Counted from the stretch's first letter, positions 44,895 to 53,636 are shown. The stretch is 64,000 bases of DNA from Clostridium sp. DL-VIII (GCF_000230835.1 NZ_CM001240.1:2954779-3018778), one strand, 5' to 3'. Notes: generated by a model from the letters alone, not told the origin. Numbers and translations are program-made.

Positions 44895-45320
44895 TCAGTG
44901 TGCTTTAATAACATCAATGTCATTGTTATTATTGCTAGTGCTCTTAATTTCTACCATTAGTTTATGTGGAAGACAAACTAAACTCTCACCAGGTTTAGAT
45001 ATAATCCCAGCCTTTATACAAATTTTATCTTTGCAATCTGCATCTAGTATTCTAATAGAGTCGTTATTTATGTCAATTACATTGTAACCATAGTTAGTTT
45101 TAATATTGATTTTATCTTCACCCTTGTGTTCAGACAATGGTATTTTTTTGTAAAGCTTGCCATCCAAGGTTATTTCGGCATAAGTCCCAGTATAACTTTT
45201 TCCCATTACCATGCCAAAAACAACCTCAGGAATAAAGGATAAAATTATTAATGTAATTATTATGATAATGTCCCATTTTTTAAATATATTAACTTTTTGT
45301 ACATTTACATTTAATATCAT
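44895..45320 (-). CDS. NusG domain II-containing protein
   Basis: 141 aa: one N-terminal membrane helix (about 16-36), then an extracytoplasmic NusG domain II-like fold with YGYNVIDINNDSIRILDADC, CKDKICIKAGII and GESLVCLPHKLMVEI. Such proteins accompany ApbE and Gx transporters next to Rnf or related flavoprotein operons. Three Cys residues (in DADC, KICI and LVCLP) are conserved in the family. AAGAAGG precedes the ATG. It starts an operon with the Gx transporter. Confidence 0.87.
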   Translation of the reverse strand: MILNVNVQKVNIFKKWDIIIIITLIILSFIPEVVFGMVMGKSYTGTYAEITLDGKLYKKIPLSEHKGEDKINIKTNYGYNVIDINNDSIRILDADCKDKICIKAGIISKPGESLVCLPHKLMVEIKSTSNNNNDIDVIKAH

Positions 45321-45575
45321 ATAAAATCCTTCTTTAAATTTATTAGATCTTTAATTATGTATATTTGTATATTTTAAGAGTTTTGGATGAAATTAGGAAT
45401 GTATCTTAATTAATATTTTATAGTATTTGGCAATTTAAAGCAATGATTACAATAAGATTCCGAAAATTAAATATAAATATAATTTTTAAAACATAGATAA
45501 AAATGATAAAATGAATTAAGCTATTTAATAAAGCAACCTTTGACGCTGAATGTATAAAATTTATGGAGGATAAAC

Positions 45576-46577
45576 ATGGCAACTACAATTAAAGATGTAG
45601 CAAAAGTGCTTGGTATATCTCACTCAACTGTTTCCAGAGTATTAACTGGCTCTAAATCTGTTAGTGAAGAAACTAGAGAAAAAGTATTAAAAACAGTTAA
45701 AGAATTAAATTATATTCCAAACATGAATGCTAGGAGTTTAAAAATAGATAAGGCTTATAATATAGGCGTGTTCTTTTCAACTATAGATAATGGAACTTCA
45801 CCATTTGTATTTCAGACAGTAATACATAATGTGTATAGAAATATAGATAGGAAATATAATGTTATTGTAAAAGGAATAGATATGCATGAGGAGCAAACAA
45901 TAAATCCTAAAAATTATGATGGAATATTAGTAGTAAGTCAGAAAGAAACTGATGATAATTTCATAAAAGAAATTATAGATAATAATATACCAATTGTTGT
46001 TATAAATAGAAAGATAGAATATGATGTTGTAAATGTATATACAGATGAAAGTATAGGTACTTATAAAGGCGTAGAAGAGCTTATAAAGAAAGGTCATAAA
46101 AATATCGCTATTATTGAAGGTGTGGAAGATTTTGATTCTACAAAGATGCGAAGAAAAGGATATTTAGAAGCCTTTAAAGATTATAAAATTAATGTAGATA
46201 ATGAATTGATAGTAAATGGAGATTTTAGTGTTAAGAGTGGATATATGAAAGCTAAAGAACTTATTAAAAGAAAAAAAGATTTTTCAGCTATCTTTGCTTT
46301 TAATGATGAGATGGCAGCTGGGGCAATAAAAGCTCTTGCTGAAGAAGGGATAAGAGTACCAGATGATATTTCAATATTAGGCTTTGATAGAAATGAAATT
46401 GGACAGTTTATTATACCAAGCATTACTTCAATTAAAAGACCAATAGGTGAAATATCTAAAGTTGCAATTGATTTATTATTAAATTGTATAAATAATGAAA
46501 ATAATATAACTAATAGAAAGATATATATGGAATCTAAATTAGAAATCGGCAACTCCATTAAGCAATGCAAAAAGTAA
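45576..46577 (+). CDS. LacI-family transcriptional regulator
   Basis: 333 aa. The N-terminal helix-turn-helix (TTIKDVAKVLGISHSTVSRV) and hinge NYIPNMNARSLK precede a periplasmic-binding-protein-like sensor domain (NIGVFFSTIDNG, FAFNDEMAAGAIKAL, LGFDRNEIGQF). Its neighbour kduI has a palindrome just downstream of its promoter, so it probably represses uronate catabolism. The effector is likely a ketodeoxygluconate-like sugar (inference). TGGAGGA precedes the ATG. Confidence 0.92.
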   Translation: MATTIKDVAKVLGISHSTVSRVLTGSKSVSEETREKVLKTVKELNYIPNMNARSLKIDKAYNIGVFFSTIDNGTSPFVFQTVIHNVYRNIDRKYNVIVKGIDMHEEQTINPKNYDGILVVSQKETDDNFIKEIIDNNIPIVVINRKIEYDVVNVYTDESIGTYKGVEELIKKGHKNIAIIEGVEDFDSTKMRRKGYLEAFKDYKINVDNELIVNGDFSVKSGYMKAKELIKRKKDFSAIFAFNDEMAAGAIKALAEEGIRVPDDISILGFDRNEIGQFIIPSITSIKRPIGEISKVAIDLLLNCINNENNITNRKIYMESKLEIGNSIKQCKK

Positions 46578-46590
46578 ATAGTTAATACAA

Positions 46591-46643
46591 AAAACATCAT
46601 ATCAGCAATATGTAGGATATTGAAATAGATATGATGTTTTATA
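46591..46643 (+). terminator. Terminator after the LacI-type regulator
   Basis: Perfect 13-bp arms AAAACATCATATC / GATATGATGTTTT, followed by a T/A tail. Confidence 0.85.
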
Positions 46644-46737
46644 GATTTCATTGAAAATTAATTTAATGGTTAAAATAAATAATTTGTATATTTTAAATAT
46701 GGTTACTATACAAAAATAAAAAAATTTGATTATGGTA

Positions 46738-46795
46738 TTGAAACTATTTACATAAAAATATATAATATATTTAACAATATGGGCACACGTGTGCC
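46738..46795 (+). promoter_or_regulatory. kduI promoter and LacI-type operator
   Basis: TTGAAA (46738-46743), 17-bp spacer, TATAAT (46761-46766) is a near-consensus promoter. GGCACACGTGTGCC (46782-46795), a perfect 14-bp palindrome with a CG centre as LacI operators have, starts about ten bases after the expected start point. Confidence 0.75.
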
Positions 46796-46819
46796 TAGAG
46801 TGAAAAGGAGAGAAAAATT

Positions 46820-47656
46820 ATGAAGATGGAAATTAGATATTCAAATCATCCAGAGGATTCAAAACATTATGATACAGAAACATTGAGAAGACATTATTTA
46901 GTTGAAAAAGTATTTATAGAAGATGAAGTAAATTTAGTTTATAGTCATAACGATAGAATTATATTTGGTGGTGTAACACCAGTAAAACAAACATTAAAAC
47001 TTGGAGCTTCTAAAGAATTAGGTACAGATTATTTTCTAGAAAGAAGAGAACTTGGAGTTATTAATGTAGGTGGAGAAGGAACTATTATAACGGATGGAGA
47101 AGAGTATAATCTAAAATATAGGGATGGGCTATATGTTGGACAAGGCATTAAAAATATAGAATTTAAATCGGCGGATCCAAAAAATCCGGCTAAGTTCTAC
47201 ATAAATTCAGCACCTGCTCTTAAATCATATCCTACAGTTAAAATTGATTTAGAGAAAGCTAATAAAATTAAATGCGGCGATGAAATTAATATGAATAAGA
47301 GAACTATAAACCAATATGTTCATCCTGCAGTTTGTCAAAGCTGTCAATTAGTAATGGGTTTAACAATATTAGAACCAGGAAGTGGTTGGAATACAATGCC
47401 ATGCCACACTCACGAAAGACGTATGGAGGTATATTTATATCTTAATGTTCCAGAAGATCAAGCAGTATTTCACTTCATGGGAGAAGGACAAGAAACAAGA
47501 CATATAGTGATGAAGAATGAACAGGCAGTGATTTCGCCAAGCTGGTCAATTCATTCAGGAATTGGAACACAAAATTATTCATTTATATGGGGAATGTGTG
47601 GAGAAAACCAAACATTTGATGATATGGACCATATTAAAATAGAAGATATGAGATAA
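46820..47656 (+). CDS. kduI: 5-dehydro-4-deoxy-D-glucuronate isomerase
   Basis: 278 aa, isomerising 4-deoxy-5-ketouronate to 3-deoxy-glyculosonate in the breakdown of pectin or other uronic-acid polymers. The two-cupin fold is evident; CHTHERRMEVYLYL supplies the zinc ligands His and Glu, and SWSIHSGIGT the later His. Length equals the family norm. AAAGGAGAG precedes the ATG. It is a single-gene operon: no kduD, kdgK or lyase gene is adjacent. Confidence 0.96.
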   Translation: MKMEIRYSNHPEDSKHYDTETLRRHYLVEKVFIEDEVNLVYSHNDRIIFGGVTPVKQTLKLGASKELGTDYFLERRELGVINVGGEGTIITDGEEYNLKYRDGLYVGQGIKNIEFKSADPKNPAKFYINSAPALKSYPTVKIDLEKANKIKCGDEINMNKRTINQYVHPAVCQSCQLVMGLTILEPGSGWNTMPCHTHERRMEVYLYLNVPEDQAVFHFMGEGQETRHIVMKNEQAVISPSWSIHSGIGTQNYSFIWGMCGENQTFDDMDHIKIEDMR

Positions 47657-47692
47657 TTATATTTTAGATAATAAGTTATAGAATTTCAGAGT

Positions 47693-47740
47693 GGGTGCCT
47701 CAAGATGACTTCTGATCATTTTGAGGCATCCGCTTGTTTT
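47693..47740 (+). terminator. Intrinsic terminator after kduI
   Basis: GGGTGCCTCAA / TTGAGGCATCC with a G-U pair and further inner pairing, then CGCTTGTTTT. Confidence 0.75.
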
Positions 47741-47897
47741 AATAAATTACAATACAAAAGATAAAAGTTGATGAAATTATTTCGGCATATTGCACATAAA
47801 GTATTGATAAGTTATAAAACAATGCTAAAAATTTTTTAAATTCTTAATTGCAACATATACATTTATCGAATTTAATATTGGTTTAGTGATATCTATA

Positions 47898-47926
47898 TTG
47901 ACAGTATTGGATTTTAAGCGTAGGAT
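47898..47926 (+). promoter_or_regulatory. Promoter of the CobW-type gene
   Basis: TTGACA (47898-47903), 17-bp spacer and TAGGAT (47921-47926), about 100 bases before the coding start. Confidence 0.5.
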
Positions 47927-48026
47927 AAAAATAAAAAAGGCATGTGGGAACTATTCTCAATAAGTTAGTATAGATTAATAAAGTTATTAATTAAATAGTA
48001 AATTTAAATTAAGGAAGGGTTTTTAA

Positions 48027-49160
48027 ATGACAAAAATAGATATTATTTCAGGATTCCTAGGAGCAGGTAAAACTACATTGATTAAGAAATTAATCCAAGA
48101 GGCTTTTAATGGCGAAAAGCTTATGATAATTGAAAATGAATTTGGTGAAATAGGAATAGACGGTGGATTTTTAAACAATTCAGGAATTGAGATTACTGAA
48201 ATGAACTCAGGTTGTATCTGCTGTTCATTGGTAGGTGATTTTGGAGTTGCGCTAAAAGATGCATTAGTGAAGTATTCTCCAGAACGTATAATAATAGAAC
48301 CATCAGGAGTGGGAAAGCTATCTGATGTGATTAGAGCTGTAGAAAGCATAAAGGATGAGGCACCTATAAAACTTAATAGTTTTACTGCAGTAGTTGACGC
48401 AGTAAAATGCAAAATGTATATGAATAATTTTGGGGAATTTTTTAATAATCAAATTGAAAATGCTAACACAATTGTTTTAAGCCGTACCCAAAAACTTTCA
48501 GAGGAAAAACTAGAATCATGCGTATCTCAAATAAAAGAGCACAATAGTGATGCAGCTATAATAACTACAAATTGGGATGAGATAAGTGGAAAACAAATTC
48601 TTCAGGCAATGGAAAATAAAAATTCTCTTGAAAAAGAACTTTTAAGTGAAGCAAAGCATCACGAACATCATCATAGTGAAGAATGTAACAGCCACGATCA
48701 TGAACATCATCACCACGATGAAGAATGTGATTGTCATGATCATGAACATCATCATCATGATGAAGAATGTAGCTGCCATGATCATGAACATCACCATCAC
48801 GATGAAGAATGTGACTGCCATGATCATGAAGATCACCAGCATGATGAAAATTGCAATTGTCATAATCATGAGCATCATCATGCAGATGAAGTATTTACAA
48901 GCTGGGGGATAGAAACACCAAGAAAGTATTCTAAAACAGAATTAGATGAAATTTTAAAAACTTTAGCTGATTCTTCAGAGTATGGAATTATCTTACGAGC
49001 AAAAGGAATAATATCTTGTAGCGAAGGCGGATGGATTAATTTCGATTTAGTTCCAGGAGAATACGAAATACGTGAAGGAAAACCAGATTATACAGGAAGA
49101 TTATGTGTTATAGGAACTAAACTTGACAAGGCTAGAATAGAAGAGTTGTTTCATATATAA
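48027..49160 (+). CDS. CobW/G3E GTPase with Cys/His-rich metal-binding repeats
   Basis: 377 aa, a GTP-dependent metallochaperone of the COG0523/CobW type. Walker A GFLGAGKTT, the metal site CICC within NSGCICCSLVGDF and EPSGVGKLSDV are intact. Residues 217-286 hold five 14-residue repeats of the type DEECDCHDHEHHHH, adding roughly 30 His and 9 Cys as a metal reservoir. A CobW C-terminal domain follows (RAKGIISCSEGGWINFDLVP). Zn, Ni or Co are possible. AAGGAAGGG precedes the ATG. A second CobW-like gene lies 198 bp downstream. Confidence 0.9.
   Translation: MTKIDIISGFLGAGKTTLIKKLIQEAFNGEKLMIIENEFGEIGIDGGFLNNSGIEITEMNSGCICCSLVGDFGVALKDALVKYSPERIIIEPSGVGKLSDVIRAVESIKDEAPIKLNSFTAVVDAVKCKMYMNNFGEFFNNQIENANTIVLSRTQKLSEEKLESCVSQIKEHNSDAAIITTNWDEISGKQILQAMENKNSLEKELLSEAKHHEHHHSEECNSHDHEHHHHDEECDCHDHEHHHHDEECSCHDHEHHHHDEECDCHDHEDHQHDENCNCHNHEHHHADEVFTSWGIETPRKYSKTELDEILKTLADSSEYGIILRAKGIISCSEGGWINFDLVPGEYEIREGKPDYTGRLCVIGTKLDKARIEELFHI
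48675..48884 (+). repeat. Five 42-bp tandem coding repeats
   Basis: Five exact-length 42-bp units encode the Cys/His-rich region of the CobW-type GTPase. DNA copies differ mainly at synonymous or Cys/Ser/Asn positions. Confidence 0.9.
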
Positions 49161-49358
49161 GATTACATAATAGAAAGTAACTTGAAGAATTAAATTTTAA
49201 ATTATATAATTTTTAATGATAAATTGCTATCACATTTAATATGGATAGATAAAGACTTATGATTTAAATAGCAATATGATAATAAAATTTATATATATTG
49301 CGTAATATAATTTACAGAAATATAAATTGAAATACGTAAAGAAAGAAGGCGTAAACTT

Positions 49359-50297
49359 ATGACGGATGTACCAGTTTTTCTTATTACAGGTTTCTTAGAG
49401 TGTGGCAAAACTACTTTTATTAAAGAAATATTTAATGATCCAGATTTTGCACAAGGAGAAAAAATTACTTTAATTGTTTGTGAAAGTGGCATAGAAGAAT
49501 GCGAAAGAGATTTCTTAAAAGAAAATAATATTACATTAGTGAATATTAATAGTCAGGAAGACTTAACTGATTCATTTTTAAAAGAGTGTAATAAGAATAC
49601 GAAACCAAATAAAGTCTTAATAGAATACAATGGTATGTGGCAGTTCGATGTTATAGAAAAGATAAACTTTCCAGAGGAGTGGGAGTTTGCTCAAATAATA
49701 ACACCTATTGATGCTAGTACGTTTGAGAGTTATATGGGAAATATGAAGTCTCTTCTTATAGAACAATTCAAGAACTCAGATTTGATTATTTTTAATAGGT
49801 GCAATGAAAAAACAGATAAATTAAAGTTTAGAAATAGCATAAAGGCTGTTAATGCAAGAGCAAATATAATTTTTGAGTTAGAAAATGGTGAAATTGATGA
49901 TAGTCCACTAGAATTACCTTTTGATATAAATTCGAAAGTAATTGAATTTAAGGATTATGATTTTGGTGTGTGGTATCTAGATGTGACAGAATCACCAGAA
50001 AAGTACGAAGGAAAAAATATAAAAATAAAAGGAATTGCATTAAGCCATCCTAAGTATCCTAAGAATGTTTTTGCCTTTGGAAGAAATGCTATGACATGTT
50101 GCGAAGATGATATTTCTTTCTTAGGGCTTTTATGTCAAAGCAATAAAACAGTAAATTTCAAGGAGAAAGAATGGGTTGAGATAGAAGGTGTAATACATAA
50201 AAAGTTCATATCTCAAGAGCAAAGAGAAATTCCATTTATAGCTATAAAAGACTATAAAGTAATAAATAAAATTGACGATGAGTTAGTATATTTTTAG
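49359..50297 (+). CDS. CobW-like GTPase fused to a YcgQ/TIGR03943-like C-terminal domain
   Basis: 312 aa. The N-terminal part has a CobW P-loop (ITGFLECGKTTF) and an aligned GTPase core to about residue 180, but the metal-binding C-x-C-C motif is absent (replaced by VNINSQEDL). Residues about 200-310, with GIALSHPKYPKNVFAFGRNAM and TCCEDDISFLGLLC, resemble the C-terminal domain of YcgQ-like (DUF1980/TIGR03943) partners of zinc-related permeases instead of CobW_C. A role in metal handling is inferred. AAGAAGGCG precedes the ATG. Confidence 0.75.
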   Translation: MTDVPVFLITGFLECGKTTFIKEIFNDPDFAQGEKITLIVCESGIEECERDFLKENNITLVNINSQEDLTDSFLKECNKNTKPNKVLIEYNGMWQFDVIEKINFPEEWEFAQIITPIDASTFESYMGNMKSLLIEQFKNSDLIIFNRCNEKTDKLKFRNSIKAVNARANIIFELENGEIDDSPLELPFDINSKVIEFKDYDFGVWYLDVTESPEKYEGKNIKIKGIALSHPKYPKNVFAFGRNAMTCCEDDISFLGLLCQSNKTVNFKEKEWVEIEGVIHKKFISQEQREIPFIAIKDYKVINKIDDELVYF

Positions 50298-50352
50298 AGT
50301 TTAATGTAAGCTTGTGAGAACCCCTTCCTAGAAATAGGAGGGGTTTTCTTAA

Positions 50353-50556
50353 TCAATCAAGTAAATTCTTTTCGAATTCTTCAACCATTTTTTTAGTCAT
50401 TAATCCTCCAATATTTCCACTAATGTGTCCCTTTGATCTTGAACTCGTATTTTCATTATATTTTTCATTAAATTCTATTCCGATTTCATTTTCAAATTCA
50501 GTTTTTAATTTTTCTAGTTTTACTTTTGTTTCTGGAACTAAAGGCCGCCTATTCAT
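50353..50556 (-). CDS. Alpha/beta-type small acid-soluble spore protein
   Basis: 67 aa. It coats spore DNA in an A-like form and protects it from UV. The family features are RRPLVPETKVKLEKLKTE, the germination-protease site around TEFENEIG, and SGNIGGLMTKKMVEEFE at the end. The ATG at 50556 follows GAGGTG at six bases; an upstream GTG is inside that ribosome binding site. It is somewhat divergent from the typical major SASP. Confidence 0.9.
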   Translation of the reverse strand: MNRRPLVPETKVKLEKLKTEFENEIGIEFNEKYNENTSSRSKGHISGNIGGLMTKKMVEEFEKNLLD

Positions 50557-50769
50557 GTTTAACACCTCTATGTTAGTAATAGTTTAATATTTTTGAGAAA
50601 AAAATATACCCTAGAGTATTAGAAATTTAGGTTGAATAAAGTTTACTGAATCTTAACTTAAAATGCATATATTTATACTTAAAATCATTATGTAATATGT
50701 TGTAATTTAAATAAAGAAACATTATGATTAGGACATAGAAAAAAATGTAAAAGAAAGGGGCGCATTTAT

Positions 50770-51516
50770 ATGAGAAAGTACGATTTAGTTAAGGACAAAG
50801 TAGATTCAAGAGATTTAATGTATGGAAAAAGACATGTTGTGGAGAGTGAAATACTCCCCAAAAAAATTGATCTTAGGGAAAAATGTTCACCTGTTGTAGA
50901 TCAGGGACAGTTAGGAAGCTGCACTGCAAATGCAATTGTTTCAGGACTCAGGGAGTTTATGCTATTAAATGATAATCGTAACCATTTTGAAAGATTATCT
51001 AGACTTTTTTTATACTGGTGGGAAAGAGACTTAGAAGGATCTGTTTATAGAGATAGTGGGGCATCTCTTAGAGATGGAATGAAGGTTTTAAAAAACGAGG
51101 GAGTCTGCTTAGAAGCTTCATGGCCATATGATATAAAAACTTTTGAAAATTCTCCTACTGAGAAAGAGTTAGAAGAGGCAAAAAACTATACAATTTCAGG
51201 ATATCAAAGAATAAAGTCTATTGATGAGATTAAACATGCATTACTAATTGAACATTTAGTGGTATTTGGGATAACTGTATATGAATCTTTTGAAACTGTT
51301 AAAACTGATGGTATTGTACCAGTGCCAAAGGAGGGAGAAAAGGAACTTGGTGGACATGCTCTGTGCATTGTAGGATATGATGATAATTTTAATAATGGAA
51401 GTTTCATTGTTAGAAACTCTTGGGGAGATTCATGGGGAGATAAAGGATATTGTTATATACCTTATAGTATGTTTGAATATCTAATGGATATTTGGACTGT
51501 TAAGCTAGGAGCATAA
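50770..51516 (+). CDS. Papain-like C1 family cysteine peptidase
   Basis: 248 aa. The catalytic set is complete: Gln45 and Cys51 in DQGQLGSCTANA, His196 in GGHALCIVGYDD and Asn216 in RNSWGDSWGDKGY. There is no signal peptide or long propeptide, so it appears cytoplasmic or deposited in another compartment such as the spore. It is flanked by spore-protein genes but shares no operon with them. Substrates are unknown. GAAAGGGGCG precedes the ATG. Confidence 0.92.
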   Translation: MRKYDLVKDKVDSRDLMYGKRHVVESEILPKKIDLREKCSPVVDQGQLGSCTANAIVSGLREFMLLNDNRNHFERLSRLFLYWWERDLEGSVYRDSGASLRDGMKVLKNEGVCLEASWPYDIKTFENSPTEKELEEAKNYTISGYQRIKSIDEIKHALLIEHLVVFGITVYESFETVKTDGIVPVPKEGEKELGGHALCIVGYDDNFNNGSFIVRNSWGDSWGDKGYCYIPYSMFEYLMDIWTVKLGA

Positions 51517-51549
51517 ATATATATTAGTGAATTTTATGCGGTTTTAAGC

Positions 51550-51628
51550 TCTAATGCCCATCCTAAAGTATATTTAATTTTACGTAGAAATAGTATATCA
51601 AATAATATTGGCATTTGGGTGAGCATTT
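51550..51628. repeat. Interrupted inverted repeat after the C1 peptidase gene
   Basis: GCTC then AATGCC pair with GGCATT then GAGC across about 50 bases. No T-run follows, so termination is uncertain. Confidence 0.4.
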
Positions 51629-51806
51629 TAGCATTATAAAATATATGTATATATTTATGATTTGCTATATTAATTAAATTTCTTTGAGTTTATTGATTAT
51701 TTTAATGTATAATATCATTATGAATAAATTAAAGTAAATAATATTTCTAAAGATTCTAGAGTAGAGAATGAAATGAATTCAATTTTGGTGAGGTATATTA
51801 ATAGTT

Positions 51807-52313
51807 ATGAGAAGTAAAAGAATTATGATTATTGGTTGTGGTGGAAGTGGCAAATCAACATTAGCAAGAAATCTTGGGAAAAAGATGAGTATGCCTGTTA
51901 TACATTTAGATAAATTATTTTGGAGAGCCGGATGGAAATCAATTTCTGATAAAGAATTTGATACTCTTCTACATAATGAACTTATAAAAGATTATTGGAT
52001 TATAGATGGTAATTTTAACAGAACAATAAGTGAAAGATTAGGTAGGTGTGATACGGTGATTTACCTTGATTTTTCTAGAGTTAGGTGCTTATTTGGAGTG
52101 ATAAAGCGTGTGCTAAAAAACTATGGACAGACACGTTCTGATATGGGGGAGAATTGTCCAGAAAAATTTGATATGGAATTTTTGAAGTGGATATGGAATT
52201 TTAACAAAGTTAATAGAGATAAATATTATCAAGTATTATCAAATGCAAAAGACAAGAAGGTATTTATAGTACATAATCACAGGGAATGTAGAAAGTTATT
52301 AGATAGAATATAG
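51807..52313 (+). CDS. P-loop NTPase of the topology-modulation/adenylate-kinase-like family
   Basis: 168 aa. The P-loop GCGGSGKST near residue 10 and VIHLDKLFWRAGW match the FlaR-like/topology modulation NTPases, which resemble small-molecule kinases. ERLGRCDTVIYLDFSR supplies the Walker B strand. The phosphate acceptor is unknown. GAGG lies about 12 bases before the ATG. It is a single gene followed by a terminator. Confidence 0.85.
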   Translation: MRSKRIMIIGCGGSGKSTLARNLGKKMSMPVIHLDKLFWRAGWKSISDKEFDTLLHNELIKDYWIIDGNFNRTISERLGRCDTVIYLDFSRVRCLFGVIKRVLKNYGQTRSDMGENCPEKFDMEFLKWIWNFNKVNRDKYYQVLSNAKDKKVFIVHNHRECRKLLDRI

Positions 52314-52383
52314 ATATAAAAAAGTTAATGAATCATAAATTAAATAATGATAAGTGCATTTTATTACAACATATAATTTTATA

Positions 52384-52427
52384 AAAATGCTTAGCCACGA
52401 TAAATTTATTATGGTTAAGCATTTTTT
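52384..52427 (+). terminator. Intrinsic terminator
   Basis: 14-bp stem AAAATGCTTAGCCA / TGGTTAAGCATTTT (one G-U) with a short loop and TT tail, 70 bases after the preceding stop. Confidence 0.88.
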
Positions 52428-52556
52428 ATATATTATGATTTAGTTAAATCTCATAAAATAAGATTCTGAATTTGTAGAATAATTTTTTGGTTAAGGAAGA
52501 TAATAATGCTAGTCATAAAAAATTATAGATAAAAATAATGAATAGGATGATAGTTT

Positions 52557-53228
52557 ATGAAAGCATACAAAATAAAAATAACATTAGAGGGAAGTGCACC
52601 ACTAATATGGAGGCGCGTAATCGTTCCAGCAGAAATTACATTTAAAAGATTGCATGACATAATTCAACTTTCTATGGGATGGAGTAACTGCCATCTGTAT
52701 GATTTTAATCTTGTGGAGGAACAATTGAGAATAACTGGCGATGAAGAATCAATTGCAGAATATGAAATGTATTCAAAAATTAAATTAACAAAGAAAAACG
52801 ATCCATATGGTTTTATTGCAAATTTATTAGAGGTAAAACCAAAACTAAGCAGCAAGGTTAAAATAGATAAGTATTTAAATCAAGATTTTAATATTGCATA
52901 CATATATGACCTAGGTGAATACTGGAAACATGAAATAGCTTTAGAAGAGAAAATTGAAGACTATGAATATGAATACCCAATGTGTATAGAAGGTGAGGGG
53001 GCATGCCCACCTGAGGATGTAGGAGGAATATGTGGGTATGTAGAATTTTTGGAAATTATAAACAATGAAAAACATCCAGAATATGAAGAAACAAAGGAAT
53101 GGGTAAGCAATCAACACTATGAAGATGTGTTTGATATTGAAAAGATTAATGTTCAGTTAGCAAATATGTTTATGAAGAAGAATTCAAGGAATAAAAAATA
53201 TTATGGAGAATGGATTAAAACATCGTAA
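52557..53228 (+). CDS. Plasmid pRiA4b ORF-3-like protein
   Basis: 223 aa, matching the widely distributed PRiA4_ORF3 family: KITLEGSAPLIWRRVIVPAE, HDIIQLSMGWSNCHLYDF, YIYDLGEYWKHEI and CIEGEGACPPEDVGG. The conserved D/G/W/H pattern is complete. Biochemical function is not established. The family is spread by mobile elements, but nothing here suggests recent transfer. AGGATGAT precedes the ATG. Confidence 0.9.
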   Translation: MKAYKIKITLEGSAPLIWRRVIVPAEITFKRLHDIIQLSMGWSNCHLYDFNLVEEQLRITGDEESIAEYEMYSKIKLTKKNDPYGFIANLLEVKPKLSSKVKIDKYLNQDFNIAYIYDLGEYWKHEIALEEKIEDYEYEYPMCIEGEGACPPEDVGGICGYVEFLEIINNEKHPEYEETKEWVSNQHYEDVFDIEKINVQLANMFMKKNSRNKKYYGEWIKTS

Positions 53229-53319
53229 TTTTACTATAAATGAGCTTAATAATTTTTATTAAAATGAGTTTAATATTAAAGATTTAGGATAACAATATAT
53301 CAGATTTAACTAATACAGT

Positions 53320-53348
53320 GTATAAATTCTACTCATACCAACATTCTA
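53320..53348 (+). promoter_or_regulatory. Candidate SigG (forespore) promoter
   Basis: GTATA (53320-53324), 17-bp spacer and CATTCTA (53342-53348) fit the forespore SigG consensus (GHATR, then CATWHTA at 17-18 bp), placed 78 bases before a SASP gene. Confidence 0.55.
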
Positions 53349-53426
53349 CTAGATTATAATTTGTAATAGTGGTTAATATATTACTGCCAAACAAAATAAT
53401 AATTATATTAAAGGAGGTAGATTCAT

Positions 53427-53636
53427 ATGGCTTCAAGCAATAGTGGTAGAAACAGAACTTTAATTCCAGAGGCAAAGGCAGGTTTAAGTAGATTAAAAAC
53501 TGAGGTTGCTTCAGAAATAGGATTAGGAAACTATGAAAGCGTAGACAAAGGAAATCTTTCTTCAAGACAAAACGGTAGTGTTGGTGGGTTTATGGTAAAA
53601 CACATGATAGAAAGCTATGAACAAGGCTTAAAATAA
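53427..53636 (+). CDS. Alpha/beta-type small acid-soluble spore protein
   Basis: 69 aa. Family hallmarks are RTLIPEAKAGLSRLKTEVA, the germination protease site TEVASEIGL, NLSSRQNGSVGGFMVK and the Glu-rich C-terminus. Expected to be made in the forespore to bind and protect DNA. AAAGGAGGT precedes the ATG. A terminator follows and a SigG-like promoter precedes it, making a self-contained sporulation unit. Confidence 0.95.
   Translation: MASSNSGRNRTLIPEAKAGLSRLKTEVASEIGLGNYESVDKGNLSSRQNGSVGGFMVKHMIESYEQGLK

Larger units (their letters stand above)
47657..48026 (+). other. Intergenic region with terminator and promoter
   Basis: 370 bases carrying the kduI terminator at 47693-47731 and the promoter of the CobW-type gene at 47898-47926. 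No Zur-box-like palindrome was seen. Confidence 0.5.

Noticed and set aside
48675..48884. Possible CRISPR array from regular 42-bp repeats
   Set aside because: The units are contiguous, in frame and coding, with no unique spacers and no cas genes nearby. The same applies to the repeats at 32451-33010.
48642..48912. Met/Ile-rich frames on both strands in the CobW gene
   Set aside because: Shadows of the GATCATGAACATCAT-like codons that encode the Cys/His repeats.
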